A stretch of DNA of 64,000 nucleotides from Nocardia macrotermitis (GCF_009604405.1 NZ_WEGK01000008.1:248001-312000); one strand, 5' to 3'; counted from the stretch's first letter, positions 1 to 8,033 are shown. A program made the numbers and translations. Notes: generated by a model not told the origin, from the letters alone.

Positions 1-50
1 CGCCGCCGACGGGCGGCGGACAAGGCTTTTCGCTTCACAGCGCAGATCGA

Positions 51-1367
51 CTACTTGACGATGGCGGGGTGAGTGCAGCTGTCGAGGTTGGTGACCAGCG
101 AGCACGGTACAGGTTGGCGCGTGGGGCGATAGTTGACCGGCACGCCATGGTGGGCGGTGATATCGCGGTACGCGGCCACCGCGTCGGTCGGATATCGGGT
201 GAGGGTCGGGTCGTGCAGGGCATCGACGTGGTACAGGCCGTAATGCGGCGCGTAGTCACCCCACTCGTAGTTGTCGGTCAGACTCCAGTAGTTGTACGAC
301 ATCACGTCGACGCCGTCCTGTTTCGCGCGTTGGATCCAATAAATGGTGTCCCGCAAGTGATCGGCGCGGTCGTAGCCGTCGTCGCGATGTCCGTTCGGGT
401 CGGTCACCAAGCCGTTCTCGACGATGCGAATCGGCTTACCGGGGTATTTCGCCGCCAGGTAGCGCAAGACGTAATACATGCTCTCCGGCGATTGGGAGCT
501 TTTCCAGTATTCACCGCTGGCTCCGTTCGCCAATACGCTGGTGTCGCCGATCGAAACCGAGTAGTACTGGTCGACGCCGATGAAATCCAGAGTGTTCGCC
601 ATCCGGTCCGGGAACAGCGCCTCGAGACTCGGCTGAAGACCGGGAATCGGCATGAACGCGATGTTGGACGACACTTGGCCACCGGGTTGCACGGCGTGCA
701 CATGCGCCCATATCGCCTTGTGCGCCTTGATGATTCCGTCCACCATCCGCAACGCGTTCTGCGGCTGCAGGCCGCCGTACATCAATTCGCGCCGCACGTA
801 CTCGGTGGGCTCGTTGAAGGTGATCCAGATCGGCTTCGCCCACTGATAACGGTCCACCACCCGATCGCCGAAGGTGATCATGTCATCGGCCATCGCCGGG
901 CGGTTCCATCCGCCTCGATCCACTTCCCAGCCCGGGTGCACCCAGTGGTTGAGCGTGATCATCGGGGTCATTCCCGCATCGACGATCTCCTTGATCACTG
1001 TGTCGTAGAAGGCCCATCCGGCCGGATCCCACACACCGGGTCGCGGTTCGACACGCGACCATTCGACCGAGAGACGATAGATCTTCACCCCGAGCTGTTC
1101 GGCACGCTGGATATCACCGGAGTGCTGGTGATAGAAATCGACGCTGTTGCCGACCCGTTCGGGTAGCTTGCCCTCATTGCTGTAGCGCAGATAGTTCGAG
1201 TCCTGGTTATATCCCTCGGACTGGAACCCGGCCTGCGCGACGCCGAATTCGAATCCCGCGCCCAGGCCGGGCACGTCCGCGGCGGCATGTGGTATGCCAA
1301 CGAGATTCATGATCAGCACGGGAGCGAGGACAGCAAAGGCCGTACCCATTGTTCTTCGAATTCTCAT
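51..1367 (-). CDS. Secreted family 1 glycoside hydrolase (beta-glycosidase)
   Basis: Probably hydrolyses beta-glycosides outside the cell. The 438-residue protein has both GH1 signatures: TFNEP near residues 183-187 (acid/base Glu186) and IVENG near 315-319 (nucleophile Glu317), plus the late W-S-L-x-D-N-x-E-W motif that binds sugar hydroxyls. Length is normal for GH1. The ATG at 1367 was chosen because AAGAGGAT lies just upstream and because it begins a clear signal peptide (Arg-rich start, hydrophobic core, A-H-A-A-A-D cleavage area near residue 30); an upstream in-frame ATG at 1481 would bury the signal and cross an operator. A secretion signal is unusual, since most bacterial GH1 enzymes are cytosolic. 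It is divergent from a TetR gene, with two operators between them. Substrate cannot be read from sequence. Confidence 0.88.
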   Translation of the reverse strand: MRIRRTMGTAFAVLAPVLIMNLVGIPHAAADVPGLGAGFEFGVAQAGFQSEGYNQDSNYLRYSNEGKLPERVGNSVDFYHQHSGDIQRAEQLGVKIYRLSVEWSRVEPRPGVWDPAGWAFYDTVIKEIVDAGMTPMITLNHWVHPGWEVDRGGWNRPAMADDMITFGDRVVDRYQWAKPIWITFNEPTEYVRRELMYGGLQPQNALRMVDGIIKAHKAIWAHVHAVQPGGQVSSNIAFMPIPGLQPSLEALFPDRMANTLDFIGVDQYYSVSIGDTSVLANGASGEYWKSSQSPESMYYVLRYLAAKYPGKPIRIVENGLVTDPNGHRDDGYDRADHLRDTIYWIQRAKQDGVDVMSYNYWSLTDNYEWGDYAPHYGLYHVDALHDPTLTRYPTDAVAAYRDITAHHGVPVNYRPTRQPVPCSLVTNLDSCTHPAIVK

Positions 1368-1453
1368 TGATCCTCTTGTTTTCGACGGGCAGATGGACTG
1401 CTTCGGCGGTGTGTCCGCGGGCGGGAGCCGAGGGCGGCCGGCGGCCTCTTTTC

Positions 1454-1468
1454 GCCAACATCGTTGAC
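1454..1468. promoter_or_regulatory. TetR-type operator, copy 1
   Basis: GCCAACATCGTTGAC, an imperfect inverted repeat of the form GTCAA-N5-TTGAC, lying between the divergent GH1 and TetR genes. A second copy begins exactly 40 bp further on. Binding by the adjacent TetR protein is inferred. Confidence 0.6.
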
Positions 1469-1493
1469 AACACTCGCTCACAGCCAGATTTAT

Positions 1494-1508
1494 GTCAATA
1501 TCGTTGAC
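1494..1508. promoter_or_regulatory. TetR-type operator, copy 2
   Basis: GTCAATATCGTTGAC has perfect GTCAA/TTGAC arms around five bases and ends 30 bp before the TetR start. With copy 1 it places both divergent promoters under likely control of the same repressor. Confidence 0.65.
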
Positions 1509-1538
1509 TAAACTTGGTTGGTGCGGGAAGCTTGGCCG

Positions 1539-2147
1539 GTGACCGCACCAGGCAGCAATGATCCGCAGACCGCGCGCCGCCGCGGGCGGCCGCGTTCACG
1601 CGAGACGCCCGAGGCGATCCGGCGGGCCGCGCGGAACCTGTTCGCCGAACACGGTTTCAGTGGCACGTCCGTGCGTGACATCGCGGCTGCGGCCGGCAGC
1701 GACCCGGCGGTGGTGATCCGACACTTCGGGTCGAAAGAAAAGTTGTTTCTCGAGGTCGTCACCGTCGCCCCGCAGTTCCCCGGACTCGTCGAGGGCCCGT
1801 TGGAGACGCTCGGGCGCGCCATCCTGCAGCGGCTGATCGAGACCGACGGCTCGACTCTCCGCCTGCATGCGACCCTGCTGGGCGCTCTGGATCGGCCTGA
1901 CGTTCGCCGATATCTCGAGGAATCGACCACTCGCAATATCATCGAACCGCTGGCCGCGCGGTTGCCCGGACCCAATGCCGAGCTGCGAGCTCAACTGGTC
2001 GCCGCCCAGATAGGCGGTTTACTCATGAGCATCACCCTTTTCGAATCGACCGCCTCTCCTGCGTTGACCGCCGAAGCGTTGCGCTTCTACGCAGACGCAC
2101 TGCAGGAACTCATCGACCACCCCACCGATCCGCCGGGGCAAGGATGA
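1539..2147 (+). CDS. TetR/AcrR family transcriptional regulator
   Basis: DNA-binding repressor, predicted to control itself and the divergent GH1 gene. After a basic arm (R-R-R-G-R-P-R-S-R) comes a typical TetR N-terminal domain with the helix-turn-helix around the SVRDIAAAAGSDPAVVIRHF stretch and the following F-G-S-K-E-K-L-F. The C-terminal ligand domain is about 130 residues and gives no ligand clue. The GTG at 1539 is preferred because GGGAAG lies seven bases upstream; TTG at 1518 and GTG at 1521 are in-frame alternatives that would only lengthen the disordered tail. The gene ends before a hairpin shared with the convergent secreted-protein operon. Confidence 0.85.
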   Translation: MTAPGSNDPQTARRRGRPRSRETPEAIRRAARNLFAEHGFSGTSVRDIAAAAGSDPAVVIRHFGSKEKLFLEVVTVAPQFPGLVEGPLETLGRAILQRLIETDGSTLRLHATLLGALDRPDVRRYLEESTTRNIIEPLAARLPGPNAELRAQLVAAQIGGLLMSITLFESTASPALTAEALRFYADALQELIDHPTDPPGQG

Positions 2148-2199
2148 GCAGAGCAGCGACCGAGATCTGCGGTTCCCAGCGGGCCGATAGCAATTGAAG

Positions 2200-2242
2200 G
2201 TGCTCGTGTGCACGGGATTCCAGACCGGTTGCACACGAGCAC
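2200..2242. terminator. Hairpin terminator between convergent genes
   Basis: Thirteen-base arms GTGCTCGTGTGCA and TGCACACGAGCAC pair perfectly around a 17-base loop. It sits between the ends of the TetR gene (+) and the secreted-protein pair (-), so it can serve both. Confidence 0.65.
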
Positions 2243-2268
2243 AATTCAGGAAGCTGCTCGGTCCCGGA

Positions 2269-3051
2269 CTAACCGGATCCGCTCATCAGACTCTTCCCCA
2301 AGCCTGGGGGAAGACGGAATTGGGCGTCGGGAACTCCGGTGCCATTGGGATCGAGCAGACCATCCTGGCCGGCGTACGGGCTCTTACCGGGTGCTGCTTG
2401 CAGAGTCAGGATGTACTTCCACCCCGCCTCGGCCAGCGCGGCGCCACCACCGACCAGTGTGCCCGCGACCCCGCCCGCGGCGGCGAACGCACCGATCGCG
2501 GCCGGCGCGGTGGCGAGACACACCGGACCGACGACCAGGCAAGAACCCAATCCGATCACCGCGCCCACCGCGGCCCCGACCAGCGCGCCACCGAAGCCGC
2601 CGACGCCTATACCGAGGTTCAGATCAGCAGACAGGTGATTGAGGGCGACCTGGTCCTCCATGGGCGAAGCCACCGGGACCGCCGATGCCACCGGCCGGAA
2701 TCCGGCACGCCGGACAGCCTGAACATCCGGCGTGAGAGTCAGCGTCCGAGCGTCGCCGGAGATCTGCTCGGCGATCTTGAACGGACGGTCGTTCACCTGA
2801 AAAGTGAGTGGGAGGGACGCCAGCTGCTTATTCTGCGCGTCGAGGATGCGTACCTCGTGGCGATCGTTATCGAGAGCGAAGGTCGCACCGACCACGCGAG
2901 TGACCACCGAATCACCCGAAATCGCGGCCTGGAGCCGAGGCGCGGCCGCAGGCTCGGCGTGCGCGGGCACTGCCGCGGCAGCGATCGCCCCTGCCGCAGC
3001 AACACCCGCCAACGCCGTGCGCAGCAGCCCTGCAGGGATTCCGGGGTTCAT
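2269..3051 (-). CDS. Secreted glycine/alanine-rich protein, second of a paralogous pair
   Basis: Unknown function. The 260-residue protein has a signal peptide (hydrophobic core, A-H-A-E cleavage area near residue 32), a predicted beta-rich domain (residues about 35-125, with the phrase T-L-T-P-D-V and then R-P-V-A-S-A), and a long Gly/Ala/Val segment (about 145-215) that could be one or two membrane helices with glycine zippers. The same order is found in the protein encoded just upstream, so the two are paralogues. The ATG overlaps the upstream stop as ATGA (3048-3051), which points to translational coupling. It resembles secreted proteins common in Nocardia and Rhodococcus, but I cannot name the family with confidence. 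Confidence 0.75.
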   Translation of the reverse strand: MNPGIPAGLLRTALAGVAAAGAIAAAAVPAHAEPAAAPRLQAAISGDSVVTRVVGATFALDNDRHEVRILDAQNKQLASLPLTFQVNDRPFKIAEQISGDARTLTLTPDVQAVRRAGFRPVASAVPVASPMEDQVALNHLSADLNLGIGVGGFGGALVGAAVGAVIGLGSCLVVGPVCLATAPAAIGAFAAAGGVAGTLVGGGAALAEAGWKYILTLQAAPGKSPYAGQDGLLDPNGTGVPDAQFRLPPGLGKSLMSGSG

Positions 3052-3803
3052 CGCGATGTTCCCGGAGCGGGGGCGGCAGGCTTGCCCTGCGGCGCGCCGG
3101 GCACGGGAGCGCCACCGGGCTTGCCCTGGGTCTGCGGTGCGTATTTGCTGCCCCCGGGAGGTGCGTTGAGAGTGGAGACATAGTCGAAGCCGGCGGCTAT
3201 ACCAGTGGGGCCGCCCGCGATGATCAGTCCTGCGATGCCGCCGACGCCGGCGGCCAAGCTCATGATCGGGAGCACCGCCACGACGCAGCCCAAGCTCAGA
3301 ACAACACATGACGCAGCGGAGAGCACGAGCCCGATGCCGATACCGGCCACCGCTCCGACAGCGGTCCCGACGAGCGTACCGATCGAGGTACTGATACTCA
3401 GAGCGTTGATGAGATCGTTCATCGCGAGCTGATTCTCGAGCGGGGACGCCACAGGCCGAAGAGCGCTGCGGTTCAGGCCGGAGGCATCGGGTGTGATCGT
3501 GAGCTTCCGCCCGTTGTCGGAGATCTGCTGCTGAAGAGGCAGGTGCTGACCGTCGATGGAGTAGGTGAGCGGGACGGTTTGGACAATGTGGCCGGCGCTG
3601 TTTCGAACGACCACCGACGCGGCCGTGGCGCCGGTGGTGAACGTGCCGTTCTCCAGCGTGGTGACCACCGACTTGTCGACCAGAGCCGCTCGGTAGGCGA
3701 CCGCCGGGGTGGACGGCGCCGGCTCCGCTTGTGCGATAGCAGTACTGGCCACGACGCCAGTGGCGACGATCGCAGCGACGAATGTTGATCGGTTGACTCT
3801 CAT
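3048..3803 (-). CDS. Secreted glycine/alanine-rich protein, first of a paralogous pair
   Basis: Unknown function. The 251-residue protein starts with a signal peptide ending near A-Q-A-E (residue 27), followed by a domain of about 90 residues (with L-T-I-T-P-D and L-R-P-V-A-S-P-L-E-N-Q), a Gly/Ile/Val-rich probable membrane segment (about 135-205) containing two cysteines, and a Pro/Gly/Lys-rich tail with repeated A-P-G-K-P-like units absent from its partner. GGGAA precedes the ATG. It is the first gene of a two-gene operon, and a perfect CTAGAC-N4-GTCTAG palindrome lies about 80 bp upstream. An anchored or pore-forming envelope role is only a guess from the glycine zippers. Confidence 0.75.
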   Translation of the reverse strand: MRVNRSTFVAAIVATGVVASTAIAQAEPAPSTPAVAYRAALVDKSVVTTLENGTFTTGATAASVVVRNSAGHIVQTVPLTYSIDGQHLPLQQQISDNGRKLTITPDASGLNRSALRPVASPLENQLAMNDLINALSISTSIGTLVGTAVGAVAGIGIGLVLSAASCVVLSLGCVVAVLPIMSLAAGVGGIAGLIIAGGPTGIAAGFDYVSTLNAPPGGSKYAPQTQGKPGGAPVPGAPQGKPAAPAPGTSR

Positions 3804-3882
3804 CCGATTCCCTTATCGAAGTGATTCATGGCACTGCCGAACACCGGAAGGTATGCGTCCGACAGCAAGTGGGATGGACCAT

Positions 3883-3904
3883 AATCTAGACTAGAGTCTA
3901 GATT
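3883..3904. promoter_or_regulatory. Palindromic operator CTAGAC-N4-GTCTAG, site 1
   Basis: Ten-base arms AATCTAGACT and AGTCTAGATT flank two bases, a near-perfect 22-bp palindrome upstream of the secreted-protein operon. Its 16-bp core matches the site at 7902-7917 over the start of a TetR gene and a weaker site at 5475-5490. Confidence 0.75.
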
Positions 3905-4010
3905 CTTGTCCATCTTTTCGAGGTTCGATTTCACTTCGCGGATGAAATGAAAGACTGCCGCCTGCGACACCGGCGAGCATGGCCGTCACATCCAGCGGCA
4001 CTTATCGGGA

Positions 4011-4057
4011 CGGCCTTCCGTGGACGCTGCGCTGGGAAGCAGGTCCACGGAAGGCCG
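4011..4057. terminator. Hairpin terminator after the GH54 gene
   Basis: Fifteen-base perfect arms CGGCCTTCCGTGGAC and GTCCACGGAAGGCCG with a 17-base loop, about 70 bp past the stop of the minus-strand GH54 gene. No strong T-tract is visible, as is common in actinobacteria. Confidence 0.65.
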
Positions 4058-4124
4058 GTTTCCGTTGACGCCAGGTGAGGGGTCGTGGCGCAACGGAGCC
4101 TTTCCCGATCGAACCGTGCAATGG

Positions 4125-5369
4125 TCACCGCATGGCGTAGTGAACGCCGGCGATGTCGGCCTGGACCGCAGCCTGCGCACCGGCAGACGGGATGCCGGCC
4201 GTGAGGGCACCTTCGAAGAATTCACCTTCGGTGGTGCCCTGGTCGCCGCCGGAGCCCAAGATGATCGCACCCTCCTGTTGCATGGGTGAATAGCCGGGTC
4301 CGGGCGGAGTGGGGCCGTCGTAGAAGGTGGTCAATCGGCCGCCGTTGGCGTTGGCGCCCTTGATCGCGAACGTCCGCGCACCAGGATTTTCCAGCATGGC
4401 GGTGACGAATGGATAGGGCATAGCGGTGTTGGCTTTACTTGCGGCACAACAGAACCCATGACCGGACTGCGAAGAACCACCGAACATGGCGGTCACGCTC
4501 TCTGGACGCTCGGTAGTGGAGCCACTCATGAACATGCCGTTTTCGAGGTCGGCCTGCACCCAGGGACCACCATCGGGTCCGCAGGCATCCCAGCAGGCAC
4601 GGCTGAAGTTCAACGCGTCCATATGACCGTTACCGGTGTCGGTGCCCGAGATCTCGGAGTTGCCGAAATCGAAGCAGCAATTGCTTCCGGTGTATTTGCC
4701 CCCGAAAACGCCGTAGACACTTTCGGGCTGGCCGTTCACCGCCACGCCGCGGGCCCGGATGTGGCCGTTGTTGTAGGCCTGTCCGTGGTAGCCGGTGAGG
4801 GTCGAGCACAAGAGACCCGTTGCACAGAGCTTGCTGTCACCGGGATTCGGCCCGTTCCCAGGCGGACTGTCGACGAACTTGAACCCGTAAGCCCGATGAC
4901 CCGCGACGGTTATCGGCAACGCGGCGGCGTCGACCCCGTCGTGCGAATAGTCGTGGTTCGAATAGATCGCGGTGGTCGGAGCCTGCGGGACGAGGTCATT
5001 GTGATTCGGCGACTGATCGAAGATCTTGGTGACGGTGCAGGCCGTGGCGGCGCAGAAACGATCCTGCTTGCCCGAGTCCGCATAGCCACCGACCGAAGTA
5101 ACACCGATATCGGTGAGAGCGTGGTCCGTAGCGCGCTGGACCTGATACAACGGCCCGGAGTAGCCGCTGTACAACGCTCGGGCCGCACTGTAGGCGGCGA
5201 CGCAGGGAGCCTTCCCGGTGGCGTATATGTCACACGGTCGCGGTGGTGATTGCGGCGATCCGTGTGCCGCAGAACCGAACCCGCCGACAGTAGCCACCAG
5301 CATTACCGCGAGCAGACCGCAACGCAGGCGCCAACGCCTACGAGCCGGGCCGCTGAAGAATATCCGCAT
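4125..5369 (-). CDS. Secreted GH54-type alpha-L-arabinofuranosidase, catalytic domain only
   Basis: Expected to remove terminal alpha-L-arabinofuranosyl residues from arabinan or arabinose-decorated polymers outside the cell. The 414-residue protein has a signal peptide (basic start, hydrophobic residues about 18-35), then the AbfB catalytic fold: P-C-D-I-Y-A near 45, the adjacent-cysteine motif C-C-F-D-F-G-N (231-237), D-T-G-N-G-H-M-D, the nucleophile region D-L-E-N-G-M-F (Glu277) and G-S-G-G-D-Q (Asp376, expected acid/base). The usual C-terminal arabinose-binding CBM42 module is missing. The ATG at 5369 has GAGGAC just upstream; an in-frame ATG at 5423 adds an unlikely 18 residues. GH54 is mainly fungal, so this is an uncommon gene for the group. 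A degenerate copy of the site-1 operator lies upstream. Confidence 0.88.
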   Translation of the reverse strand: MRIFFSGPARRRWRLRCGLLAVMLVATVGGFGSAAHGSPQSPPRPCDIYATGKAPCVAAYSAARALYSGYSGPLYQVQRATDHALTDIGVTSVGGYADSGKQDRFCAATACTVTKIFDQSPNHNDLVPQAPTTAIYSNHDYSHDGVDAAALPITVAGHRAYGFKFVDSPPGNGPNPGDSKLCATGLLCSTLTGYHGQAYNNGHIRARGVAVNGQPESVYGVFGGKYTGSNCCFDFGNSEISGTDTGNGHMDALNFSRACWDACGPDGGPWVQADLENGMFMSGSTTERPESVTAMFGGSSQSGHGFCCAASKANTAMPYPFVTAMLENPGARTFAIKGANANGGRLTTFYDGPTPPGPGYSPMQQEGAIILGSGGDQGTTEGEFFEGALTAGIPSAGAQAAVQADIAGVHYAMR

Positions 5370-5474
5370 TTGCGTCCTCGAAGTTCCTGTCGATGATTGC
5401 GCGAGCCTCGAGAGCCGGCGCACAACCGGCCCCGAGGTCGTGTCGGATACAATGACCCAAAACTGGACTCACGT

Positions 5475-5490
5475 CTAGATAGTAGACCAG
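5475..5490. promoter_or_regulatory. Weak copy of the CTAGAC-N4-GTCTAG operator, site 2
   Basis: CTAGATAGTAGACCAG keeps 9 of the 12 arm bases of the palindrome at 3883 and 7902. It also contains the overlapping inverted repeat GTCTA-N5-TAGAC (5473-5487). It lies about 105 bp upstream of the GH54 start. Confidence 0.5.
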
Positions 5491-5547
5491 ATGTCGAGGC
5501 GCGAGCCCACACCTTCGCTCACCGCGCGAGTCGGCCCTGGGGCCGCA

Positions 5548-6663
5548 TCATGGTGCCACTGAGCCGAAGCCGGCGAACCCACTGGGATCGTGCCGTCCGA
5601 CGCTTGCGAGTTCGAACAGCCCCCAGCCATCGTCGTCTCCGCAACGAGCATGTGCGACATGGTCGATCGCGCCGAAAGGTATCCGCGCGGCGATGTCGGG
5701 AGCCGCGAGATCGTACCGGGTCGACGACGACCACTGACGTCCCTTCCACTGCCCGTGCTGCCAGTCCGGATCGCCCCCGTAACCGCAGCCGACGTGCAGA
5801 GCGATGAAGGTGCCGGTATCGATGTCGATCGACAGTGGTTTGCCGTCCGGGGTTGTGAGATCGATGCGGGCGCGTTCCGGGTGTCTGGTGCCACTGCGGT
5901 ACTCGATGTCGATTCGAGGCCACCCGAGTTGCTCGACGCGGCCGTCAGGCCACACGCGCTGCGCGTCGTTGAGTGTGCGTCGGCCGTCCGGAAGTTCTTG
6001 CAGGATCACCACAACCGCAAAATCCGGAAACCGAAGCGGCACGTACAACCACCACAAGCCCTCTCCCGGCTCGCTTGCCGCCCGCCCGGGCGGTTCGGCT
6101 TCTCCGACGGGCCGGATTCCCCAGGAGCGGTCACGGGTGCCGGTCCAGACCGCCGGGTCGACGGCGATGTCCACACCGTCGACCCGGAACTCTCCCTCCC
6201 AGGATCCGACCTGGGCGAAACGCCGGGCGTCCAAGATCGGCCGCGCACCCAAGTGCATCACATGCGGTTGTTCCAGCACAGCGGGAAAAGCGCCGGTCCA
6301 GGTCAGATCGGCCGACAGGTCCTCGTGCTCGCACACCAAACGCAACCGTTTCAGTGGTTCGCTCACCTCCAGGCGTATACCACCGACGTGTTGTTCGAGT
6401 CCGCGATCGACCAGCGCGTCGGAGAAGCGCACCACACGCTGCCGATCACCGCGGCGCACCGTGATGAAGCCGTCCACGACGCCGAGATTCGGATACGTTC
6501 CGAGTCCGGCGATCAGGAAAGTACCTCCGTCCCGGTCATGGGCGTTGAGGTAGCAACGATCGTAGAAGTTGCGGTCACTCGTGGCCGCCCTGGCCATCGG
6601 AAGCGGAACCTGATGAATCGGATACTCGTCCAGCGGGCCCGGTGTTGTTGCGTATTCGTTCAA
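5548..6663 (-). CDS. AttH-like (DUF7064/DUF7065-type) conserved protein
   Basis: Unknown function. The 371-residue protein resembles a mycobacterial/nocardial family often found near steroid or lipid catabolism genes and thought to share a lipocalin-like fold with AttH/CrtC. Recognisable stretches are L-D-E-Y-P-I-H-Q near the N-terminus, S-D-R-N-F-Y-D-R-C-Y, G-L-G-T-Y-P-N-L-G-V-V-D-G, and W-G-I-R-P-V-G-E in the middle. The start is the TTG at 6663, decided by an AGGAG seven bases upstream; the reading frame stays open further upstream only because it runs into the remains of an enoyl-CoA hydratase with no stop in between. The family name comes from memory of similar sequences. Confidence 0.72.
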   Translation of the reverse strand: MNEYATTPGPLDEYPIHQVPLPMARAATSDRNFYDRCYLNAHDRDGGTFLIAGLGTYPNLGVVDGFITVRRGDRQRVVRFSDALVDRGLEQHVGGIRLEVSEPLKRLRLVCEHEDLSADLTWTGAFPAVLEQPHVMHLGARPILDARRFAQVGSWEGEFRVDGVDIAVDPAVWTGTRDRSWGIRPVGEAEPPGRAASEPGEGLWWLYVPLRFPDFAVVVILQELPDGRRTLNDAQRVWPDGRVEQLGWPRIDIEYRSGTRHPERARIDLTTPDGKPLSIDIDTGTFIALHVGCGYGGDPDWQHGQWKGRQWSSSTRYDLAAPDIAARIPFGAIDHVAHARCGDDDGWGLFELASVGRHDPSGFAGFGSVAP

Positions 6664-7180
6664 GGACTCACTCCTATTGCAGAATTCTGTCAGCTCACGG
6701 CTGCTGCTTCGCCGATTGGTCATCCACACCGCGAGCGTTGCGTGGCAAGCGATTTCGCGCGCCTTGGCCACCGCGCGCTCGACGAGAGTCTTCGAATCCA
6801 CGACCTCGAGAATCAGTCCGAGGGACAGAGCCTCGGCCGGGTCGAAGACTCTCCCGGTCAGCATCAGTTCGGCAGCCCGCGACGCCCCACCAATCGGGGA
6901 AGACCGGCTTGCAGCGACGCATACGGGGTGGCCTCGGTATCGGTGAGATCCGCAGTTTCGGCTTTGATGTCGGCCCCTCGCAGAAGACCGCGCCGGTGCC
7001 GGTCAGGACAACGGCACGGACCGTGGAGTCACCGTTGATACGGTCGAGTATTCGATGCAGGGCGGCCAAGGTCTGCGAATCCAGGGCATTTGCGTGGCGC
7101 GGCCGGTCGATCCGCAGAACTGCGATCGCGCCGTCGTCGAGATGCTCGACAGTAATCGCGCTCGACACTGATTCGTTCAC
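6664..7180 (-). pseudogene. Enoyl-CoA hydratase/isomerase remnant
   Basis: The N-terminal part (from GTG 7180) reads as crotonase: I-A-V-L-R-I-D-R-P-R-H-A-N-A-L-D, then V-L-T-G-T-G-A-V-F-C-E-G. There the frame breaks; a second frame gives A-D-I-K-A-E-T, then L-Q-A-G-L-P-R-L-V-G-R, and a third gives R-A-A-E-L-M-L-T-G-R-V-F-D-P-A-E-A and the C-terminal helix region. The central block carrying the oxyanion-hole glycines and the catalytic region (roughly 70 residues) is missing. At least two frameshifts and one internal deletion make it inactive. Its last frame runs into the downstream gene without a stop. Confidence 0.85.
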
Positions 7181-7291
7181 TCTCCCTCACAACCATCTCG
7201 CAACGTCCGATGCGCTTCCGCGAGGGGCGCCCCAGCCGACACATCCCCGCCCACGCACGCAGAACCCGCAAATTTCGCACCGCTCGGCCGC

Positions 7292-7897
7292 CTACGCGCC
7301 CCGGTCCAACACGCCAAGCGCCGAAACATCTGCGGCGGAGTCGGATCGATGCATGATGCGGGCTGCTACGTGTTCCACCGTGCCCGCACCGGTCTGGAGT
7401 GAGTAACCGACGCTCGCATTCAGCACGACATGGACGTACAGAGCCTCCAGAGCCTTCCTGCGGCCGGGCGAGGCATCCGGACCGATCGCAAGCTGGACCC
7501 GCTGTCGGGCATCACGAGCGATGTCGGCCTCGACCTTCTCGACGTTGAAGGGGCTCTCCGGCGTCGCATAAACCGGCACAGCGTGATTCGAAAACGATCC
7601 TGCGGCGTCACCGACCGTTGTGGACCACAGAACCGCAGGAACCGCCGACGATCTCTCGAACAGCGCACGGCGTCCTATTTCCGCCAGCAGCTCGTTCTTC
7701 GACCCCAGGTGTACATACGCCGTAGCGACACCGAGATTCGCCTCGGCCGCAACACGCCGAATAGTCAGATCGGCCAAGCCTTCTCGGTTCAGAATCCGAA
7801 TCGCAGCGTCGAACAAACGATCCGAGACATCCGACGCGCCATCGCCACTCCGACACGAATCGCCTTCGAGAGAAGTCAACGACTCTGCACCAGACAT
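7292..7897 (-). CDS. TetR family regulator, likely controller of the GH54/secreted-pair regulon
   Basis: A 201-residue TetR protein. The N-terminal domain holds the helix-turn-helix within L-T-I-R-R-V-A-A-E-A-N-L-G-V-A-T-A-Y-V-H-L, followed by G-S-K-N-E-L-L-A-E-I; the rest is a ligand/dimerisation domain of unknown specificity. The ATG at 7897 starts the conserved part; the palindrome CTAGAC-N4-GTCTAG ends only a few bases from it (7902-7917), so repression of its own promoter is likely. The same palindrome lies upstream of the secreted pair, and a weaker one upstream of GH54. The enoyl-CoA hydratase remnant and AttH-like gene follow on the same strand, 112 bp downstream. Confidence 0.85.
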   Translation of the reverse strand: MSGAESLTSLEGDSCRSGDGASDVSDRLFDAAIRILNREGLADLTIRRVAAEANLGVATAYVHLGSKNELLAEIGRRALFERSSAVPAVLWSTTVGDAAGSFSNHAVPVYATPESPFNVEKVEADIARDARQRVQLAIGPDASPGRRKALEALYVHVVLNASVGYSLQTGAGTVEHVAARIMHRSDSAADVSALGVLDRGA

Positions 7898-7901
7898 GCG
7901 T

Positions 7902-7917
7902 CTAGACGTTAGTCTAG
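7902..7917. promoter_or_regulatory. Palindromic operator CTAGAC-N4-GTCTAG, site 3
   Basis: CTAGACGTTAGTCTAG: six-base perfect arms around GTTA, four bases upstream of the TetR start codon. Same spacing and arms as the core of site 1. Confidence 0.75.
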
Positions 7918-8033
7918 TTACAGCGAGACGGCAACCCTCCAATCGATGACGAACTCTCCGTGATCGGGGCGAGAGTAAACCGACGAAGACAGACCCTGAA
8001 CTGGTACTGCGAAAGCTATTCCGGGCGCGAGGA

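Noticed and set aside
3931..4289. Short open frames between the GH54 gene and the secreted pair
   Set aside because: They overlap the terminator hairpin and have no protein-like features.
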